DNA of 10,575 bases from assembly GCA_012512705.1 (NCBI GenBank), contig JAAZDR010000046.1, positions 1 to 10,575 on the forward strand, given 5' to 3'. Positions within the stretch are counted from its first letter, which is position 1, and every line of letters begins with the position of its first letter. Under the pieces are notes generated by a model. The model searched no databases. It was not told the DNA's origin and worked only from the letters and a program-made list of their open reading frames with translations. This document shows, piece after piece, positions 1 through 7,515 of the stretch. Made by a program: the position numbers and the translations under genes. The DNA comes from Bacillota bacterium. GTDB taxonomy: Bacteria; Bacillota; Dethiobacteria; DTU022; JAAZDR01.

Positions 1-1
1 A

Positions 2-517
2 ATAAAGGAAATTGCCAGGCTTGTTAACGGTCCAATAAGTGTGGAAGTGGTTTCCCTAAAGGCTGATGAAATGGTGGATGAAGCTCGCCGGCTCAGCAGC
101 CTTGCTCCAAATATCGTGATCAAAGTGCCGCTCACCGAGGAGGGAGTTGTGGCGATACATAGGCTACACAAGGAAAAGATCAAAACAAACGCCACACTCA
201 TTTTTTCGCTCAATCAGGCCCTGATCGCTGCGCGCGCCGGGGCAGCATACGTTAGTCCTTTTATCGGGCGTCTGGACGATATCGGGCAGGACGGGGTAGT
301 GGAGGCAAGAAAGATGGTCGAGGTTTTTAGCCACTATTCCCTAGATACAGAGATTATTGCTGCTAGTATCCGCCACCCGCAGCATGTTCAGGAGGTCGCC
401 CTTGCTGGAGTCGATATCGCCACTGTTCCCTTTAAAGTCTTAAAGCAGATGTTTAAACACCCGCTTACAGATCTAGGAATCAAAAAATTTCTCGCAGACT
501 GGGAAAGGATTCGTTAG
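2..517 (+). CDS. tal: Transaldolase, TalC/FSA-like small family (5' partial)
   Basis: Class I aldolase of the non-oxidative pentose phosphate pathway. It moves a dihydroxyacetone unit between sugar phosphates in the cytosol. The reading frame is open from the first bases of the window ([17 protein letters not shown]...), so roughly the first 40 residues are missing and the GTG at 41 is an internal codon. The Schiff-base lysine is visible in NIVIKVPLT (codon 122-124), and the family block [19 protein letters not shown] and the ending [20 protein letters not shown] are intact. By my alignment to E. coli FSA, its active-site Gln59 is Glu here (codon 44-46) and its Tyr131 is Phe (codon 260-262). 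That is the transaldolase pattern rather than the fructose-6-phosphate aldolase pattern. The gene lies 45 bases before glpX and is probably cotranscribed with it. The family call is very secure and the transaldolase assignment is a good inference. Confidence 0.93.
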   Translation: MKEIARLVNGPISVEVVSLKADEMVDEARRLSSLAPNIVIKVPLTEEGVVAIHRLHKEKIKTNATLIFSLNQALIAARAGAAYVSPFIGRLDDIGQDGVVEARKMVEVFSHYSLDTEIIAASIRHPQHVQEVALAGVDIATVPFKVLKQMFKHPLTDLGIKKFLADWERIR

Positions 518-562
518 CATTTAGCTGGAATTTAGATCGTTTTGGAGGGAGAGCTAAGACTT

Positions 563-1516
563 ATGGAAAGAGAGCTGGCATTAGAATTTGTGCGTGTAAC
601 AGAGGTCGCTGCTTTGGCTGCAGCACGGTTGATGGGCAAAGGTGATAAAGAAGCTGCGGATCAAGCTGCTGTAGACGCTATGCGCCGTATGTTTGATACT
701 GTTCATGTTGACGGCACAGTGGTGATCGGTGAAGGAGAGATGGACGAAGCACCAATGCTTTATATCGGTGAAAAGGTTGGTGCTGGCGGCCCTCCATCAG
801 TAGATATCGCTGTTGATCCGCTGGAGGGAACAAACCTGGTTGCCAAAGGTGGACCTAATGCCTTGTCTGTTGTTGCGGTCGCTCCGCGAGGACATTTTTT
901 ACATGCCCCTGATATATATATGGATAAAATTGCTGTAGGGCCCAAGGCTGCAGGCAAGATTCACCTTGATGCTCCGGTAATCGATAATTTAAAAGCAGTG
1001 GCTGAAGCATACAATAAAGAGATAGAAGACGTTACCGCAATTATTCTCGACCGTGAGCGTCATGAACAGATTATAGCTGAAATTCGAGAGGCAGGGGCGC
1101 GGGTAAAGTTGATTACTGATGGCGATGTTTCAGCAGCGATCGCTACTGCAGTGGAAAATACAGGTGTGGACATCCTCTTTGGTATTGGTGGCGCACCAGA
1201 AGGGGTTATTGCTGCAGCTGCTTTAAAATGCCTTGGGGGTGAAATACAGGGCCGCCTTTGCCCAGGAGATGAAAAAGAGTGTGCACGAATTAAGGAGATG
1301 GGCCTTGCGGATCCACGACAGCTGCTGCTACTGGATGATCTGATTAAGGGCGATGACGTGATCTTTGCCGCTACGGGCATAACTGATGGTGATATGCTCC
1401 GCGGCGTGCGCTTTTTTGGTAATCGTGCCGAGACATCTTCGCTAGTTATGCGCGGCCATACAGGGACGATCCGTTTCGTTAGAGCAACACACCGCCTAGA
1501 TAAAAAGAAAATTTAA
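563..1516 (+). CDS. glpX: Fructose-1,6-bisphosphatase class II (GlpX)
   Basis: Cytosolic Mg/Mn-dependent phosphatase that hydrolyses fructose-1,6-bisphosphate to fructose-6-phosphate in gluconeogenesis. I chose the ATG at 563 ([14 protein letters not shown]...), which gives 317 residues, usual for the family. An in-frame TTG at 542 would add seven residues but would put the GGAGGGAG Shine-Dalgarno (544-552) inside the gene. With this start the active-site residues fall on the E. coli GlpX numbering: Lys29, Asp33, Glu57 in [10 protein letters not shown], and Asp85, Glu88 and Thr90 in DPLEGT. The later [20 protein letters not shown] block is also typical. The gene follows the transaldolase, which fits a sugar-phosphate interconversion unit. 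No terminator is visible before the next gene, 41 bases downstream. Identification is near certain. Confidence 0.96.
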   Translation: MERELALEFVRVTEVAALAAARLMGKGDKEAADQAAVDAMRRMFDTVHVDGTVVIGEGEMDEAPMLYIGEKVGAGGPPSVDIAVDPLEGTNLVAKGGPNALSVVAVAPRGHFLHAPDIYMDKIAVGPKAAGKIHLDAPVIDNLKAVAEAYNKEIEDVTAIILDRERHEQIIAEIREAGARVKLITDGDVSAAIATAVENTGVDILFGIGGAPEGVIAAAALKCLGGEIQGRLCPGDEKECARIKEMGLADPRQLLLLDDLIKGDDVIFAATGITDGDMLRGVRFFGNRAETSSLVMRGHTGTIRFVRATHRLDKKKI

Positions 1517-1557
1517 TAATAAGATCCTAATAACGCTGTAAGAGGAATGAAAAATTA

Positions 1558-2551
1558 ATGTACTGGTTAAAATTTGCTTTAAGCGCCCTTTTTATTGTCC
1601 TCGCAGGCATACGGCTGACGCGCAGTGTGGAGACTATTGCGCGCTGGACAAGGCTCGGAACCGCCTGGGCCGGTGCATTCATCCTCCCGCTGGCAACAAC
1701 TTTGCCTGAACTCGTCAATTCCTGGCGTTCCATTTATATAGATGCCCCAGATCTAGCCGCTGGCAATCTCCTTGGAAGCTGCCTCTTTAACCTTTCCATT
1801 ATTGCTTTTATTGACTTTGTCCAGGGCCGCGGCGCCCTGATGCCCAAACTGCATACGGGGCATATCCTCAATGCAGTAGTGGTAATTATGCTCGCTTCAG
1901 TGGTTATTCTTGGTATAGCGCTGCCTGAAGGGCCGGTTATCGCCGGGCTTGGTTGGCCCTCTTTACTCCTCTTGATTATATACTTCTACGGTAGCCTGCT
2001 TTTACTCCGCTATGAGAAAAAGGTATCATTTACCTCCCCGGATATTAAAACTGATGCACAAGGTTCATCTGGCCGTGCAGAGTTTACACGTGCCCTGGTT
2101 GAGTTCTCTATCGCTGCTCTAGTAATTTTTGTTGCTGGTATGAACCTCACTGATTCTGCAGATCTCTTGGCAGTGCAGACTGGGCTGGGGCAAACTTTTG
2201 TCGGCTCCCTTTTTATCGCCATTAATCGCCATTACCACCTCCCTACCGGAAGTGGTGACGACCTACACAGCAGTACGTCTGGGGGAGCTGGATATGGCCA
2301 TAGCAAATATTTTTGGTGCGAATTTTATTAATTTAGCGCTTTTTAGTTTTGCCGATTTCTTCTACCGACAGGGGTCACTTTTTTCCGCTGTCGCTTTTGA
2401 ACACATTTTCAGCACAGCGATGGTCATTGTTTTAGTTTGCGTGTTTATTTTTGGACTCGTCTACCGCTCAAAGAGATATTTAGTGCGCCTGGGCTATGAT
2501 TCTTGGCTGATTCTGTTAGGGTATATCGCTGCTCTGGTTATGCTGTATTAA
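1558..2551 (+). pseudogene. CaCA-family Na+(H+)/Ca2+ exchanger, frameshifted by a 10-bp duplication
   Basis: Multi-pass membrane antiporter of the Ca2+:cation antiporter family (Na_Ca_ex, YrbG-like). The first alpha-repeat is intact: LATTLPEL at residues 45-52 and GNLLGSCLFN at 69-78. The frame started at 1558 runs through FIAI (residues 219-222), then reads about 35 unrelated residues to a TAA at 2329-2331. The second alpha-repeat (AITTSLPEVVTTYTAV, then ANIFGANFINLAL) and the last membrane segments continue in another frame to the TAA at 2549-2551. The cause is visible: ATCGCCATTA occurs twice in tandem at 2215-2224 and 2225-2234. Removing one copy gives a continuous 327-residue protein, a normal size for the family. 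The start is ATG 1558 behind AGAGGA at 1541-1546. It may be a recent pseudogene, a heterogeneous allele or an assembly error. As written, no functional exchanger is made. Confidence 0.88.
2215..2234 (+). repeat. Perfect 10-bp tandem duplication (ATCGCCATTA x2)
   Basis: Two exact adjacent copies occupy 2215-2224 and 2225-2234 inside the second alpha-repeat of the exchanger gene. Ten bases is not a multiple of three, so the second copy shifts the frame. With one copy deleted, the coding sequence reads FIAITTSLPEVV, as expected for the family. The duplication is therefore derived and the single-copy form is ancestral. Confidence 0.95.
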
Positions 2552-2584
2552 ATTTTATTCTTTAGAGCTTAAAGGGGGGGTAAT

Positions 2585-3895
2585 ATGGATTTAAACAATC
2601 TTGAAGAGATGACACTGGCTAATTTACAGAAACTTGCGCGGAAACACAGGCTTAAGGGCTATTACCGCTTAAAGAAAAAAGAACTGGTCGAGGCACTCAA
2701 GCAAACTTTCAAGGACAGCGCTGCAGAGAGAGAAAGCCTTCAGGATACGGAAAAGGAGCAAGAAAAGGAAAAACTGTTAAAGAAGGAAGGCTATCAATAT
2801 GGGGAAGGAATTCTAGAGACAATGCCGGAGGGTTTTGGTTTCCTGCGTCGCCACAACTATCTTCCTAGTAACGACGATATCTATGTCTCTGCCTCCCAGA
2901 TCCGCAGGTTCAATTTGCGTACAGGTGACAAAGTCTCCGGTAGAGTGCGCCCTCCCAAGGATAATGAACGCTACAGCGCTTTGCTGCATATGGAAGCGGT
3001 CAATGACCGGGATCCGGAGCTTGCGGCACGCAGAAAAAACTTTGGCAACCTGATCCCGATCCATCCGAACAAGCAGTTTATTTTGGAAAGAGAACCGGAT
3101 AAGTACGCGATGCGCATCATCGACCTGTTAATGCCGATCGGCAAGGGACAGCGAGGGCTGATCGTCTCCCCGCCTAAAGCAGGAAAAACGGTTCTGTTAA
3201 AAGAGATCGCCAACAGTATCAGTAAAAATTCACCGGAAGTCCATCTTCTGGTGCTCTTGATCGACGAGCGGCCAGAAGAGGTAACTGATATGCAGCGCTC
3301 TGTTGATGGTGAGGTGATTAGTTCTACCTTTGATGAGCGTCCGGAAAATCATGTCCGTATCGCGGAGATGGTTTTGGAGCGGGCGCAGCGACTCGTAGAG
3401 CATGATTGCGATGTTGTAATTCTTCTGGACAGCATAACCCGTTTGGCACGTGCTTATAACCTTGTCATGCCCCCGAGCGGGCGTACCCTTTCCGGCGGCA
3501 TTGATCCAGCAACTTTTTATAAACCGAAAAAATTTTTTGGGGCAGCAAGGAATATTGAAGAAGGTGGCAGCCTGACGATTGTCGCCACTGCCCTTGTTGA
3601 TACTGGTAGTCGAATGGACGATGTGATCTACGAAGAGTTCAAGGGTACTGGGAATATGGAACTGCACCTTGACCGCAAACTGGCAGAACGACGCATTTTT
3701 CCAGCCATTGATATTTCCCGCTCTGGTACGCGACGGGAGGAACTTTTATTAGATGAGCGAAGACTGGAGCTGATGTGGGCCCTGCGTAAGGCGATGACAA
3801 ATTCTAGCAACGCTGAATTCCTAGAGACGCTGATCAGCAAGTTGAAGCAGACCAAGAATAATGAAGAGTTTTTAGACAAGATTTCTACCTTGTAA
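2585..3895 (+). CDS. rho: Transcription termination factor Rho
   Basis: Hexameric RNA-dependent ATPase/helicase that loads on C-rich untranslated RNA and releases RNA polymerase. The 436 residues are a normal length for a Bacillota Rho. Domains in order: an N-terminal Rho_N helical domain (about 1-42), a charged Lys/Glu linker (43-70), a cold-shock-like primary RNA-binding domain (about 72-145, containing PEGFGFLRR), and the RecA-like ATPase. The ATPase shows Walker A SPPKAGKT (195-202), catalytic Glu228 in [13 protein letters not shown], Walker B DVVILLD (276-282), the Q-loop [14 protein letters not shown] and the R-loop region [10 protein letters not shown]. The start is ATG 2585 behind AAAGGGGGGG (2571-2580), which contains a seven-G run. 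The gene follows the broken exchanger by 33 bases with no terminator between, so readthrough from upstream is likely. No separate promoter stands out. Confidence 0.98.
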   Translation: MDLNNLEEMTLANLQKLARKHRLKGYYRLKKKELVEALKQTFKDSAAERESLQDTEKEQEKEKLLKKEGYQYGEGILETMPEGFGFLRRHNYLPSNDDIYVSASQIRRFNLRTGDKVSGRVRPPKDNERYSALLHMEAVNDRDPELAARRKNFGNLIPIHPNKQFILEREPDKYAMRIIDLLMPIGKGQRGLIVSPPKAGKTVLLKEIANSISKNSPEVHLLVLLIDERPEEVTDMQRSVDGEVISSTFDERPENHVRIAEMVLERAQRLVEHDCDVVILLDSITRLARAYNLVMPPSGRTLSGGIDPATFYKPKKFFGAARNIEEGGSLTIVATALVDTGSRMDDVIYEEFKGTGNMELHLDRKLAERRIFPAIDISRSGTRREELLLDERRLELMWALRKAMTNSSNAEFLETLISKLKQTKNNEEFLDKISTL

Positions 3896-3896
3896 A

Positions 3897-3948
3897 CCCT
3901 TTCTCTTTTTCCCCCTCCTGTAATTCCTGTCGTCCTCCTGCCAAATCC
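3897..3948 (+). promoter_or_regulatory. C-rich, G-poor tail after rho (possible rut-like site)
   Basis: Starting one base after the rho stop codon, 52 nucleotides contain 23 C and only 4 G and are mostly pyrimidine. No GC hairpin with a T-run follows rho. Unstructured C-rich, G-poor RNA is the known loading signal for Rho, so this may act as a Rho-dependent terminator at the end of rho itself. That role is inferred; only the base composition is seen. Confidence 0.35.
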
Positions 3949-4014
3949 GGTACACTTTTAGCATTACTTGTATATTAAACTCCACTATTGGTCAAACTAT
4001 ACAGATATTTAAAG

Positions 4015-4027
4015 GATATAGTATATC
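4015..4027 (+). promoter_or_regulatory. 13-bp AT-rich palindrome before the M23 gene (possible operator)
   Basis: GATATAGTATATC is a perfect dyad centred on G4021, lying two bases before the Shine-Dalgarno AAGGAAGGGG (4029-4038) of the M23 peptidase gene. An overlapping dyad pairs AGATAT (4003-4008) with ATATCT (4023-4028). TATAGT (4017-4022) resembles a -10 box, but I find no -35 at 16-18 bases. It could be a repressor site or a chance AT-rich dyad. Confidence 0.25.
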
Positions 4028-4045
4028 TAAGGAAGGGGACAAATA

Positions 4046-4993
4046 ATGGATTACAGTAAATTGAAGGTAGGCTTATTCATTTGCTGTTTTTTTCTCCTTG
4101 CAGCTCCTGCTAGGGCTATAGAAGCAAGGGGGTTCGGTCCGTATGGCCCTCCGGAGGTGGAACAAAACCGTTTTTGGCCGCTTTATCTCCAGCAGGTAGA
4201 AAACTACCGCGATGAAGTTCGATTGCAGGAGCAGAAGCCAGAAAAGAAAGGAAACACCAAGGTAGAGATAATCGAACATCTCGTCCAGGAAGGGGAAACC
4301 CTTACCAAGCTGGCAAAAGACTATAATACCGATATCTCCACGCTCGCCTATATCAATAATCTTAATAACCCCGATTACATTAAAGCCGGGGATACTTTAC
4401 TAATTATCCCTGTTAAAGGGGTTATCCACCGCGTGCGCTCTGGAGAGACAGTACAGGAGATCGCTTCCCGCTACGGGGCCAATTATCGCTATATCATCGA
4501 AGCCAATGAACTGGAGGAGGGAGACCAACTGCAGGAGGGTAAGCAGCTGGTGATTCCTGGGGTAGAACCACCGGTTCTGCAGGAAGCGTTAGCTGGCATC
4601 GATCCGGATCCTAATGCAGGACCTCCTTTCCTGTGGCCTTTGAACGGTATCATTACTTCACGCTTTGGCTGGCGCGGCAATCGTTTCCATTATGGCCTTG
4701 ACATTGGCGCACCCCGTGGGACACCGATCTGTGCCGTGGCTGCTGGCAAAGTCGTTTTTAGCGGTTACAAGGGCAGTTACGGTCTGAAGTTGCGCTTGCG
4801 GCATGACAGTGGCTGGGAAAGCATCTATGGACATAACTCCAAGCTCTTTGTTCGGACCGGCGATTATGTGCGCAGGGGTCAGGTTATCGCCGCCACCGGT
4901 GACACCGGCTATGCAACAGGTCCGCATCTGCACCTGGAGCTTTTACAGTACGGAAAAAGATTAGATCCTTTATTATACCTGGAGGAAAAGTAA
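4046..4993 (+). CDS. Secreted LysM-LysM-M23 peptidoglycan endopeptidase
   Basis: Predicted exported zinc metallopeptidase that cleaves peptidoglycan peptide bridges outside the membrane. Residues 1-24 form a signal peptide: a lysine, a hydrophobic core (LFICCFFLLAA), and a cleavable PARA-I site after Ala24. There is no lipobox. Two LysM peptidoglycan-binding repeats follow at about 77-123 (EHLVQEGETLTKLAKDYN) and 127-172 (HRVRSGETVQEIASRYG). The C-terminal M23/LytM domain spans about 195-312. It shows the zinc ligands His215 and Asp219 in HYGLD and His296 in HLH, and the catalytic histidines His263 (YGHNS) and His294. All key residues are present, so activity is expected. The start is ATG 4046 behind AAGGAAGGGG. 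The stop TAA shares one base with the murE ATG (TAATG), which implies translational coupling. A role in growth or sporulation is possible but not shown. Confidence 0.93.
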   Translation: MDYSKLKVGLFICCFFLLAAPARAIEARGFGPYGPPEVEQNRFWPLYLQQVENYRDEVRLQEQKPEKKGNTKVEIIEHLVQEGETLTKLAKDYNTDISTLAYINNLNNPDYIKAGDTLLIIPVKGVIHRVRSGETVQEIASRYGANYRYIIEANELEEGDQLQEGKQLVIPGVEPPVLQEALAGIDPDPNAGPPFLWPLNGIITSRFGWRGNRFHYGLDIGAPRGTPICAVAAGKVVFSGYKGSYGLKLRLRHDSGWESIYGHNSKLFVRTGDYVRRGQVIAATGDTGYATGPHLHLELLQYGKRLDPLLYLEEK

Positions 4994-6435
4994 TGTATCT
5001 TAAGGAGCTGTTAGCTGATCTTGATTATCTTCACTTCAACGGGGAAGAACAGACAGAGATTACAACTATTGCCTATGATTCCCGCAAAGTAATCCCTGGG
5101 TCGCTGTTTATTTGTCTAAAGGGGGCAAAGTATGACGGGCACCTTTTCGCTGCTGATGCTGTGGCTGCTGGGGCAGCGGCAGTTGTCGGCGAGCGTGAAC
5201 TCTCTTTGCCTGTACCGCAGGTTCTTGTTAAAAATCCCCGCCGGGCATTGTCACGCCTTGCCGCAGCTTTTTATCGATATCCCAGCCGCCGCCTGCGTCT
5301 TACCGGCGTTACGGGGACAAACGGGAAAACAACGACTACGCATCTGCTCTACGCGATCAATGAACGCTATCAACGAAAAGCTGCCCTTTTAGGAACAAAC
5401 GGGGTCAAACTCGAGGGCCGCTACCGCGAGCTTAAACTGACGACCCCAGAGGCAGCGGATCTGCAGCAGATCATCTATGAGCTGCTCAAGGCAGGTGTGG
5501 GGCATCTTGCGATGGAAGTGTCCTCTATTGCCCTCGTTCAGCACCGTGTTGATGACTGTGAGTTTGACACAGTTGTTTTTACGAACCTTACGCACGATCA
5601 TCTGGATTTCCACGGCAGCATGGAGGCATATCTAGAGGCAAAGGCGCTGCTTTTGGAAAAAATGCAGGGGAAGAAAACGGGCAAACGGGTGGTTATCAAT
5701 GCTGACGACCCTTTTTTCTTCCGTCTGCTCCCGCGATGCAAATATCCTGTATATACATATGCGCTTGAACAGGACGCCGATTTCCAGGCGCTGGAGGTTA
5801 AAAGCGATCAGGAAGGGACAAGCTTTATTCTATCTACGCCAGAGGGAAAGATCGATGTACGGCTCAATATCCGTGGACGTTTTAACATATATAATGCCCT
5901 TGCTGCTGCCAGCGCCGCTTATGCTGAAGGCGTGCCGCTTGCGATGATCGCTGCTGGCCTTGAAGCTGTACGCAGTATTCCCGGAAGACTGGAGCGCCTT
6001 GACTATAAGCAGGATTATCAAATTTTTCTCGATTTTGCCCATACACCGGATAGCCTGGAAAATGTTTTGCGCACCCTGGCTGCTTATAAGCCAAAACGGC
6101 TGATTACAGTTTTTGGCTGCCCCGGGAATAGGGATAAAGAAAAACGCCCTATAATGGGGCGTATTGCTGAACAGCTGAGCGATATTGTGATTATCACCTC
6201 TGACAACCCGGCTGATGAGGATCCTTTAGCGATCATCGAGGAGATCAAGTCCGGGATGAAAACTGAGCCTCTTGTTATCCCGGAGCGCAAAAGTGCAGTA
6301 AATAAGGCACTCTCTCTTGCCCGTGCCGGTGACATTATTCTTTTGGCCGGGAAAGGACATGAGACATATCAACTTGTTGGTGACAAACTGCTCCCTTACT
6401 CCGAGCGCGAAGTTATCGCCGAGTTTTTTTCCTAA
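4993..6435 (+). CDS. murE: MurE-type UDP-MurNAc-tripeptide ligase (DNPA variant)
   Basis: Cytosolic ATP-dependent Mur ligase that adds the third stem-peptide residue to UDP-MurNAc-L-Ala-D-Glu. Length is 480 residues, normal for MurE. The N-terminal UDP-binding domain has YDSRKVIPGSLFICLKG (28-44). The central domain has the P-loop GTNGKTTT (108-115), TTPEA (150-154), MEVSS (174-178), the TNLTHDHLDFHG block and the carbamylated lysine Lys217 in YLEAKALL. The C-terminal domain has DFAHTPDSLENVL (348-360) and FGCPGNRDKEKRP. At the amino-acid selectivity site it reads DNPA (404-407) instead of the DNPR of meso-DAP enzymes. GKGHE (453-457), whose Glu also contacts DAP in E. coli MurE, is kept. The third amino acid is therefore uncertain: lysine or another diamino acid is suggested, and meso-DAP is not excluded. 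It may be a second MurE outside the usual division-wall cluster. It starts in the stop codon of the M23 gene, and its 3' end overlaps the convergent FemAB gene by 23 bases. Confidence 0.92.
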   Translation: MYLKELLADLDYLHFNGEEQTEITTIAYDSRKVIPGSLFICLKGAKYDGHLFAADAVAAGAAAVVGERELSLPVPQVLVKNPRRALSRLAAAFYRYPSRRLRLTGVTGTNGKTTTTHLLYAINERYQRKAALLGTNGVKLEGRYRELKLTTPEAADLQQIIYELLKAGVGHLAMEVSSIALVQHRVDDCEFDTVVFTNLTHDHLDFHGSMEAYLEAKALLLEKMQGKKTGKRVVINADDPFFFRLLPRCKYPVYTYALEQDADFQALEVKSDQEGTSFILSTPEGKIDVRLNIRGRFNIYNALAAASAAYAEGVPLAMIAAGLEAVRSIPGRLERLDYKQDYQIFLDFAHTPDSLENVLRTLAAYKPKRLITVFGCPGNRDKEKRPIMGRIAEQLSDIVIITSDNPADEDPLAIIEEIKSGMKTEPLVIPERKSAVNKALSLARAGDIILLAGKGHETYQLVGDKLLPYSEREVIAEFFS

Positions 6436-7492
6436 AAAATTTTTTAACCTTTAGAAGCAATCTGCGCAGGCGCGGTATTAATCTTTTCCACACATAATAA
6501 AGCGGGCGGTTAATGGGGAGATCATATTCGCCGATAAATTCCTGAAAGTCGCCGCCGAAACTTTTTTTAAAGTGGTAGATTCCATAGAGAGGATGTTCTT
6601 TATCGACCTCTCCTGGGACACCAAAAAAGTCAAAGATCTGCGCTCCCTTTTCTTTTGCCCATTTGATCCTCTCCCAGATCATCGCGTGATAGGCGTACAA
6701 ATTACGGTATTCATCTCCCTGTGCACCGTAAGCAGCCCATGCTTTATTGCCGAAAGCAAAGGTCATACTGGCGCAGATCACCTTGCCTTCATAGTGCCCG
6801 GTAATCAGGGCGGCCATATCGGCACTGTGCAGGATACGGAATACTTTAGCATAATATTCGGCTTCCCGTTCAACAAAGCCAGAGCGGTCAGCTGTTTTTT
6901 GCATTACTGAGAAAAAACCATCTAATCCTTCGGCGCCTCTTCTGCGAAATTCAACCCCTTTGCGCGGCCCGTAACGAATTTTATAGCGAATTTTTTTGGG
7001 AAAAGCATTGAAAATATCTTCTTCAGCAGCATCAATCTTTAAGCGAAAGGTATATTTCGGTTGCAGACCGCCAAAGCTGTGTTCTTCTTCAGTGGGACGA
7101 AATCCATTTTTTACTAGAAATCTCTTGATTTCGTGTCTATCAGCGGCGATACAGGGATCAATCTTTATAAAAATAGCCCGGTGGCTCCGGGCCAATTTTA
7201 TGAGCTGAGTGAGCAGAAAACTAAAGAGGTGCAGATCCGTATAGTCATTTAAAACCGGACCACGGGGCAGGTAAAAAATAGAGAGGGGGATAAAAGGCAG
7301 AGTACGCTTCAATATTTGTGCTGCGGCAATAATTTTTTCTTTATCCTGGACAACAACTCTGAGCGGTGTCCAGGTGGGTGACTTTACATTCCCCCAGAAA
7401 GACGATTGCATGAAGTGCCCGTTGCTTGTCTGCGCTAAAAATGAGTCAAATGCTCTAATCTCTTCATCTTTGCTAACAATTTTGAACTCCAA
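6413..7492 (-). CDS. FemAB/FemX-family lipid II aminoacyltransferase (peptidoglycan bridge)
   Basis: Predicted tRNA-dependent aminoacyltransferase that attaches bridge amino acids to lipid II at the inner face of the membrane. Two GNAT-like halves are recognisable. The N-terminal one begins MEFKIVSKDEEIRAFDSFL and contains GHFMQSSFWGNVK. The C-terminal one ends with the family block FFGVPGEVDKEHPLYGIYHF and then FKKSFGGDFQEFIGEYDLP. The tail (KRLIPRLRRLLLKVKKFFRKKTRR region) is strongly basic and probably binds the membrane. I chose the TTG at 7492-7490 (359 residues): GAGGAG lies 9 bases upstream and a strong promoter just beyond. The longer ATG at 7537 lies between that promoter's -35 and -10 boxes, so it cannot be on the transcript. 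No serine-type coiled-coil insertion is evident. The donor amino acid cannot be read from the sequence. Its proximity to murE and an M23 peptidase supports a wall role. Confidence 0.88.
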   Translation of the reverse strand: MEFKIVSKDEEIRAFDSFLAQTSNGHFMQSSFWGNVKSPTWTPLRVVVQDKEKIIAAAQILKRTLPFIPLSIFYLPRGPVLNDYTDLHLFSFLLTQLIKLARSHRAIFIKIDPCIAADRHEIKRFLVKNGFRPTEEEHSFGGLQPKYTFRLKIDAAEEDIFNAFPKKIRYKIRYGPRKGVEFRRRGAEGLDGFFSVMQKTADRSGFVEREAEYYAKVFRILHSADMAALITGHYEGKVICASMTFAFGNKAWAAYGAQGDEYRNLYAYHAMIWERIKWAKEKGAQIFDFFGVPGEVDKEHPLYGIYHFKKSFGGDFQEFIGEYDLPINRPLYYVWKRLIPRLRRLLLKVKKFFRKKTRR

Positions 7493-7515
7493 AAAACCAC
7501 TCTCCTCTATGGGCA

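Noticed and set aside
521..557. TTAGCT/AGCTAA inverted repeat between the transaldolase and glpX
   Set aside because: Six base pairs with a 25-base loop and no tail is likely chance.
542..562. TTG start at 542 extending glpX by seven residues
   Set aside because: It would absorb the Shine-Dalgarno. Starting at ATG 563 gives the usual N-terminus and places the catalytic residues at the E. coli GlpX numbers.
1060..1380. Long open frame opposite glpX, and similar frames opposite rho, yqhQ, prfA and prmC
   Set aside because: These are antisense shadows of conserved genes, with low-complexity or unrecognisable proteins and no ribosome-binding sites.
2198..2551. Separate small membrane protein gene in the second frame
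   Set aside because: Its sequence is exactly the missing C-terminal third of the exchanger, and no convincing ribosome-binding site precedes it. The duplication explains the split.
2560..2574. CTTTA/TAAAG dyad before the rho RBS as a regulatory hairpin
   Set aside because: A five-bp AT-rich stem is too weak and has no terminator features.
3968..4022. Sigma-A promoter for the M23-murE genes
   Set aside because: TTGGTC (3988-3993), TTGTAT (3968-3973), TATACA (3998-4003) and TATAGT (4017-4022) are present, but no pair has a 16-18 base spacing.
6572..6910. Open frames on the + strand across the FemAB gene
   Set aside because: The - strand encodes a clear FemAB protein with its own promoter and RBS. 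The + frames show no family resemblance.
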